A stretch of DNA of 64,000 nucleotides, from contig DBLQ01000001.1 in NCBI GenBank assembly GCA_002297505.1, positions 26,393-90,392 of the forward strand. Direction: 5' to 3'. The notes under the pieces were generated by a model that made no database searches, had not been told where the DNA came from, and saw nothing but the letters and a program-made list of their open reading frames with translations. Position 1 is the first letter of the stretch. Every line of letters starts with the position of its first letter. Source of the DNA: Flavobacteriales bacterium UBA720 (GTDB lineage Bacteria > Bacteroidota > Bacteroidia > Flavobacteriales > Weeksellaceae). Positions 61,251 to 64,000 of the stretch are shown here, piece after piece. The translations under genes were made by a program, and so were the position numbers.

Positions 61251-62642
61251 TTTGAGACTTCCAACCATATCTGCAGGCTTCACCCACTCATCAAATTGTT
61301 CGGCCGTCAATAATCCAAGATTTACGGCTTCTTCTTTCAAAGTTGTTCCGTTTTTGTGAGCGGTTTTGGCAATTTTTGCGGCGTTTTCGTAACCGATGTG
61401 TGTATTCAACGCAGTTACCAACATCAGAGATTTATCAACCAATTCTTTGATTCTCGGTTCGTTGGGCTCAATTCCAACAGCGCAATGGTCGTTGAAAGAA
61501 ATCATTGCGTCAGCCAACAATTGTGCAGACTGCAGGAAGTTTGCGGCCATCACCGGTTTGAAAACATTCAATTCATAATTTCCCTGTGTTCCTGCGAAAG
61601 AAATTGTGGTATCGTTACCTAAAACCTGTGCACAAACCATTGTAATCGCTTCATTCTGAGTTGGATTTACTTTTCCAGGCATAATGGAAGAACCAGGCTC
61701 GTTTTCAGGAATAAAAATTTCCCCGATTCCGGAACGTGGACCGGAAGCCAGTAATCTAATGTCCTGAGCAATCTTGTAAAGCGAAACCGCCAATTGCTTC
61801 AACGCACCGTGTGTTTCAACGATTCCGTCGTGCGCTGCCAAAGCCTCAAATTTATTCGGCGCCGTCACAAAAGGAAGTCCAGTAAAATCAGCAATATATT
61901 TCGCCACCAAAACATCGTAACCTTTTGGTGTGTTCAGTCCGGTTCCAACCGCTGTTCCGCCAAGTGCCAATTCTTTCAAATGGTCAAGCGTATTGTTGAT
62001 TGCTTTTTTCGCATAATCCAACTGCGCCACATAACCCGAAAATTCTTGTCCCAAAGTCAAAGGCGTCGCGTCCATCAGGTGCGTTCTCCCGATTTTGACG
62101 ATGTTCTGATATTTCTTAGCTTTTTCGTTCAGCGTATTTCTCAGTTTTTCCAATGCTGGCAAAGTCGCTTTTACGACTTTCGTATAAGCCGCGATGTGCA
62201 TGGCTGTTGGATATGTATCGTTGGAAGACTGAGACTTGTTCACATCGTCATTTGGATGAACTTCCGTTTTCTCGCCCAATTTTCCACCGCTGTTCACGTG
62301 AGATTTGTTCGCAACCACCTCGTTCACATTCATATTAGATTGTGTTCCCGAGCCGGTTTGCCAGATGACCAAAGGAAACTGGTCATACAATTCGCCTGCA
62401 AGAATCTCATCACAAACTTTCCCGATAGCATCTCTTTTTTCGTTGGAAAGCACACCCAACTCAGCATTCGTGTAAGCTGCAGCTTTTTTAAGGTAAGCGA
62501 ATGCATCGATGATCTCGCGCGGCATGCTTCCTTCCGGGCCGATTTTGAAATTATTTCTGGAACGCTCTGTTTGCGCTCCCCAAAATTTATCAGCAGGCAC
62601 CTGCACTTCGCCCATCGTGTCTTTTTCGATTCTGAAACTCAT
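61248..62642 (-). CDS. fumC: Class II fumarate hydratase
   Basis: 464 residues. The superfamily signature [16 protein letters not shown] (about 318-333), the substrate-binding [14 protein letters not shown] and [21 protein letters not shown], and the catalytic His in [13 protein letters not shown] identify the iron-independent enzyme that hydrates fumarate to malate in the TCA cycle. Confidence 0.98.
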   Translation of the reverse strand: MSFRIEKDTMGEVQVPADKFWGAQTERSRNNFKIGPEGSMPREIIDAFAYLKKAAAYTNAELGVLSNEKRDAIGKVCDEILAGELYDQFPLVIWQTGSGTQSNMNVNEVVANKSHVNSGGKLGEKTEVHPNDDVNKSQSSNDTYPTAMHIAAYTKVVKATLPALEKLRNTLNEKAKKYQNIVKIGRTHLMDATPLTLGQEFSGYVAQLDYAKKAINNTLDHLKELALGGTAVGTGLNTPKGYDVLVAKYIADFTGLPFVTAPNKFEALAAHDGIVETHGALKQLAVSLYKIAQDIRLLASGPRSGIGEIFIPENEPGSSIMPGKVNPTQNEAITMVCAQVLGNDTTISFAGTQGNYELNVFKPVMAANFLQSAQLLADAMISFNDHCAVGIEPNEPRIKELVDKSLMLVTALNTHIGYENAAKIAKTAHKNGTTLKEEAVNLGLLTAEQFDEWVKPADMVGSLK

Positions 62643-62928
62643 TATATTTGATTTAAATTTTATCTAACCACAAAAGTCACAAAAGAAATATTTATAAACT
62701 TAGAAATAGTTTTTCTTTGCTAAGTTTTACGGCTTTGCGACCTTAAGAACAGGTTGTTAAATTATAATTCTTCGCGGATTTTGCGTTTGAAATAGTTCCG
62801 TAAAGTTGATATAATTATAACCTTACGAAAATACTAAAAACTAAAAGTTCAGCAAAATGAAAAAAATCAAGGTATAAATTTTGTCAGATTTAATTAAATC
62901 TTCTATTTTTGCTTAAAATTATAGCATT
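62643..62928. other. 286-nt intergenic region with dispersed repeat remnants
   Basis: Contains AACCACAAAAGTCACAAAAG (62666-62685), a TTTGCTAAGTTTTACGGCTTTGCG element (about 62716-62739) and CGCGGATTTTGCG (62773-62785). No gene. AT-rich sequence near 62880-62920 (TTTTTGC) could include the promoter of the small membrane gene. Confidence 0.6.
62666..62686. repeat. Copy of the ACCACAAAAGTCACAAAAG repeat
   Basis: Identical over 21 bases to the left arm of the 60757-60807 hairpin and similar to the AACCACAAAGGCACAAAG arms near 63300. Confidence 0.65.
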
Positions 62929-63204
62929 ATGATGTTATCCGCTTTTTGGCCGTTTTACCAATTCCTTTGGACTGTTTATTTCTTCACAATGATGTTGTGC
63001 GGATTCTGGTGTATTTTGATGTTCTTCGGATTCATCGTACCATTGTGGTTAACGGAAGGTGTTGCAGAATATTTTGGTAAAATCAACAAAAACTTTGATC
63101 CGGAGCAAGTAAGATACAAAAAACTGTACGAGCAGGAAGGTGTAGAAGTTATCTACCAGAGACCTGCAGGCGAAAGACCGGCAAGTCACGGTCATCACCA
63201 TTAA
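62929..63204 (+). CDS. Small membrane protein, function unknown
   Basis: 91 residues: one or two aromatic-rich hydrophobic helices (FWPFYQFLWTVYFFTMMLCGFWCILMFFGFIVPLWL, residues 6-41), then a soluble segment (FGKINKNFDPEQVRYKKLYEQEGVEVIYQRPAGE) and a His-rich tail (HGHHH). I do not know the family. A terminator follows 54 nt after the stop. Confidence 0.8.
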   Translation: MMLSAFWPFYQFLWTVYFFTMMLCGFWCILMFFGFIVPLWLTEGVAEYFGKINKNFDPEQVRYKKLYEQEGVEVIYQRPAGERPASHGHHH

Positions 63205-63258
63205 TTGGGCAATTTTCTTTTCGTGAGAGATTGCACTCAAAGCGAAACAATATATAAT

Positions 63259-63289
63259 AAATCCATTCTTTCGGGAATGGATTTTCTGT
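63259..63289 (+). terminator. Terminator of the small membrane protein gene
   Basis: AAATCCATTC pairs with GAATGGATTT (10 bp, 6-nt loop) and is followed by TTTTCTGTTTTT. Confidence 0.8.
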
Positions 63290-63293
63290 TTTT

Positions 63294-63393
63294 AACCACA
63301 AAGGCACAAAGATTTCAAACAACACAATTAAATTTTCTTTTCTGAAGATTAGCTTAGTGAACCTCGTGCAAAAAACTTTGTGCCTTTGTGGTT
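63294..63393. repeat. Inverted-repeat element, AACCACAAAGGCACAAAG arms
   Basis: AACCACAAAGGCACAAAG (63294-63311) and CTTTGTGCCTTTGTGGTT (63376-63393) are perfect 18-bp inverse copies around 64 nt. No coding capacity. It sits immediately ahead of the prfA promoter. Confidence 0.7.
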
Positions 63394-63451
63394 GAAAAAA
63401 TCAAACTATTTTTCTTGATTCTTGAATCTTTCTTCTTGTTTCTTAATTCCG

Positions 63452-63459
63452 TATCTTTG
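63452..63459 (+). promoter_or_regulatory. -7 box (TATCTTTG) of prfA
   Basis: Perfect TAnnTTTG followed by CC, 17 nt before the ATG at 63477. No TTG at the usual spacing. Confidence 0.5.
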
Positions 63460-63476
63460 CCAACTAAAATTTACCT

Positions 63477-64000
63477 ATGTCTAAGTCATTAATTCCGAAA
63501 CTGGAAGCGATAAAACAACGATATAATGAGGTGGCCGACCTTATTATCCAGCCGGATGTGATCACGGATCAAAAAAGATATTCTGCTCTGAACAAAGAAT
63601 ACAGCGATCTTGGAAAAATCGTCAGAGTTTTTGATGATTACAAAGCAGCATTGGATACGATTGCCGAGTCCGACGAAATTATTGCGGACGGTTCTGATAA
63701 AGAATTCGTGGAAATGGCGAAGCAGGAAAAGTACGAAGCGCAGGACAAACTGCCGGCTTTCGAAGAAGAGTTGAAATATCTTCTCATTCCGAAAGATCCG
63801 GCTGATGATAAGAACATCATCCTGGAAATGCGAGCCGGAACCGGTGGCGACGAAGCAGCAATCTTCGTGGAAGATATGTACAGGATGTATTCCATGTATT
63901 TCAAAACCAAAGGCTGGAAGCACGAAATTACCGATGCCAGCGAAGCGTCCAAAGGTTATAAAGAATTGATAATGAAAGTAGAAGGCGAAAGCGTTTACGG
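63477..64000 (+). CDS. prfA: Peptide chain release factor 1, 3'-truncated by window edge
   Basis: The frame is open from the ATG at 63477 to the end, giving 174 residues of RF1 (MSKSLIPKLEAIKQRYNEVADLIIQPDVI). The N-terminal helical domain and the start of the second domain with RAGTGGDEAAIFVEDMYRMY (about residues 119-138) are visible; the PxT stop-reading loop and GGQ motif lie beyond the window. RF1 releases the peptide at UAA and UAG. Confidence 0.95.
   Translation, partial: MSKSLIPKLEAIKQRYNEVADLIIQPDVITDQKRYSALNKEYSDLGKIVRVFDDYKAALDTIAESDEIIADGSDKEFVEMAKQEKYEAQDKLPAFEEELKYLLIPKDPADDKNIILEMRAGTGGDEAAIFVEDMYRMYSMYFKTKGWKHEITDASEASKGYKELIMKVEGESVY

Noticed and set aside
61794..62651. 285-residue open frame antisense to fumC
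   Set aside because: Shadow frame of fumC with Arg/Phe/Cys-rich unnatural composition.
1..64000. tRNA, rRNA, transposase, integrase and phage genes
   Set aside because: I scanned the intergenic stretches and the frames and saw no cloverleaf, rRNA motif or recombinase signature. A tRNA search program could still find something I missed.

Overview
The window reads as ordinary chromosome from a Bacteroidota bacterium, most likely class Flavobacteriia and the Chryseobacterium/Epilithonimonas group (Weeksellaceae). The evidence is a type IX secretion sorting domain protein, Bacteroidota-restricted families (DUF4271, DUF5687, two-part SpmAB-like nucleoside-recognition protein), promoters with the Bacteroidota -7 box TAnnTTTG instead of TATAAT, A-rich rather than Shine-Dalgarno leaders, and a MutS and AccD of flavobacterial type. 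The genus is inferred from remembered protein similarity, not from a search. I saw no rRNA, tRNA, CRISPR array, transposase, integrase or phage gene.

Layout. 1-3143: end of an unrecognised gene, a lipoprotein, pth and a T9SS cargo protein. 3462-6879: a minus-strand carbonic anhydrase / small exported protein / SulP transporter / second carbonic anhydrase operon that looks like a bicarbonate uptake and interconversion module. 7083-14026: DUF4271 protein, hemD, an S9 oligopeptidase, small proteins and a two-component system. 14140-19225: L,D-transpeptidase-like protein, an omega-amidase-like nitrilase, a lipoprotein, thioredoxin, and a metallo-beta-lactamase/rhodanese fusion. 19448-27972: mutS, small lipoproteins, an HI0933 flavoprotein, acyl-CoA thioesterase, thiL, an M48 protease gene interrupted by an in-frame TGA, and an AraC regulator with paired direct repeats at its promoter. 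28188-33326: a minus-strand run folD-queE-sugar transferase-mlaE-mlaF-porin (envelope). 33401-42814: pgi, HerA-like ATPase, bestrophin, TrmH-type methyltransferase, CBS protein, nadK, fbaA, accD, and a conserved unknown. 42871-45456: metNIQ methionine ABC importer. 45749-50184: nucleoside-recognition membrane protein, hypotheticals, alpha/beta hydrolase, engB, GNAT. 50357-52748: a NarL-like regulator plus TPR histidine kinase. 52841-58201: SprT-like protein, manC, comM/yifB, rnhA, dnaB. 58416-64000: DUF5687/ABC exporter pair, SMR pump, fumC, a small membrane protein and the 5' part of prfA.

The gene content is mainly housekeeping, so the most unusual signals are non-coding. The strongest is the roughly 140-nt leader of metNIQ (45457-45630, minus strand): a good promoter, a stem-closed element, and a strong terminator hairpin ending 16 nt before the metN start codon, plus a mutually exclusive antiterminator pairing. 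This is the architecture of a transcription-attenuating riboswitch, and it does not match the classical S-box. Other signals worth checking are an orphan promoter-terminator pair on the minus strand at 38425-38532 (candidate small RNA), a plus-strand terminator at 28139 with no gene to serve, start codons abutting -7 boxes (candidate leaderless mRNAs, notably dnaB), an AccD without zinc-finger cysteines, and several families of dispersed inverted repeats.

Coordinates of start codons were moved downstream of the longest open frame wherever a signal peptide, a conserved N-terminus or a promoter showed the longer frame to be artefactual.
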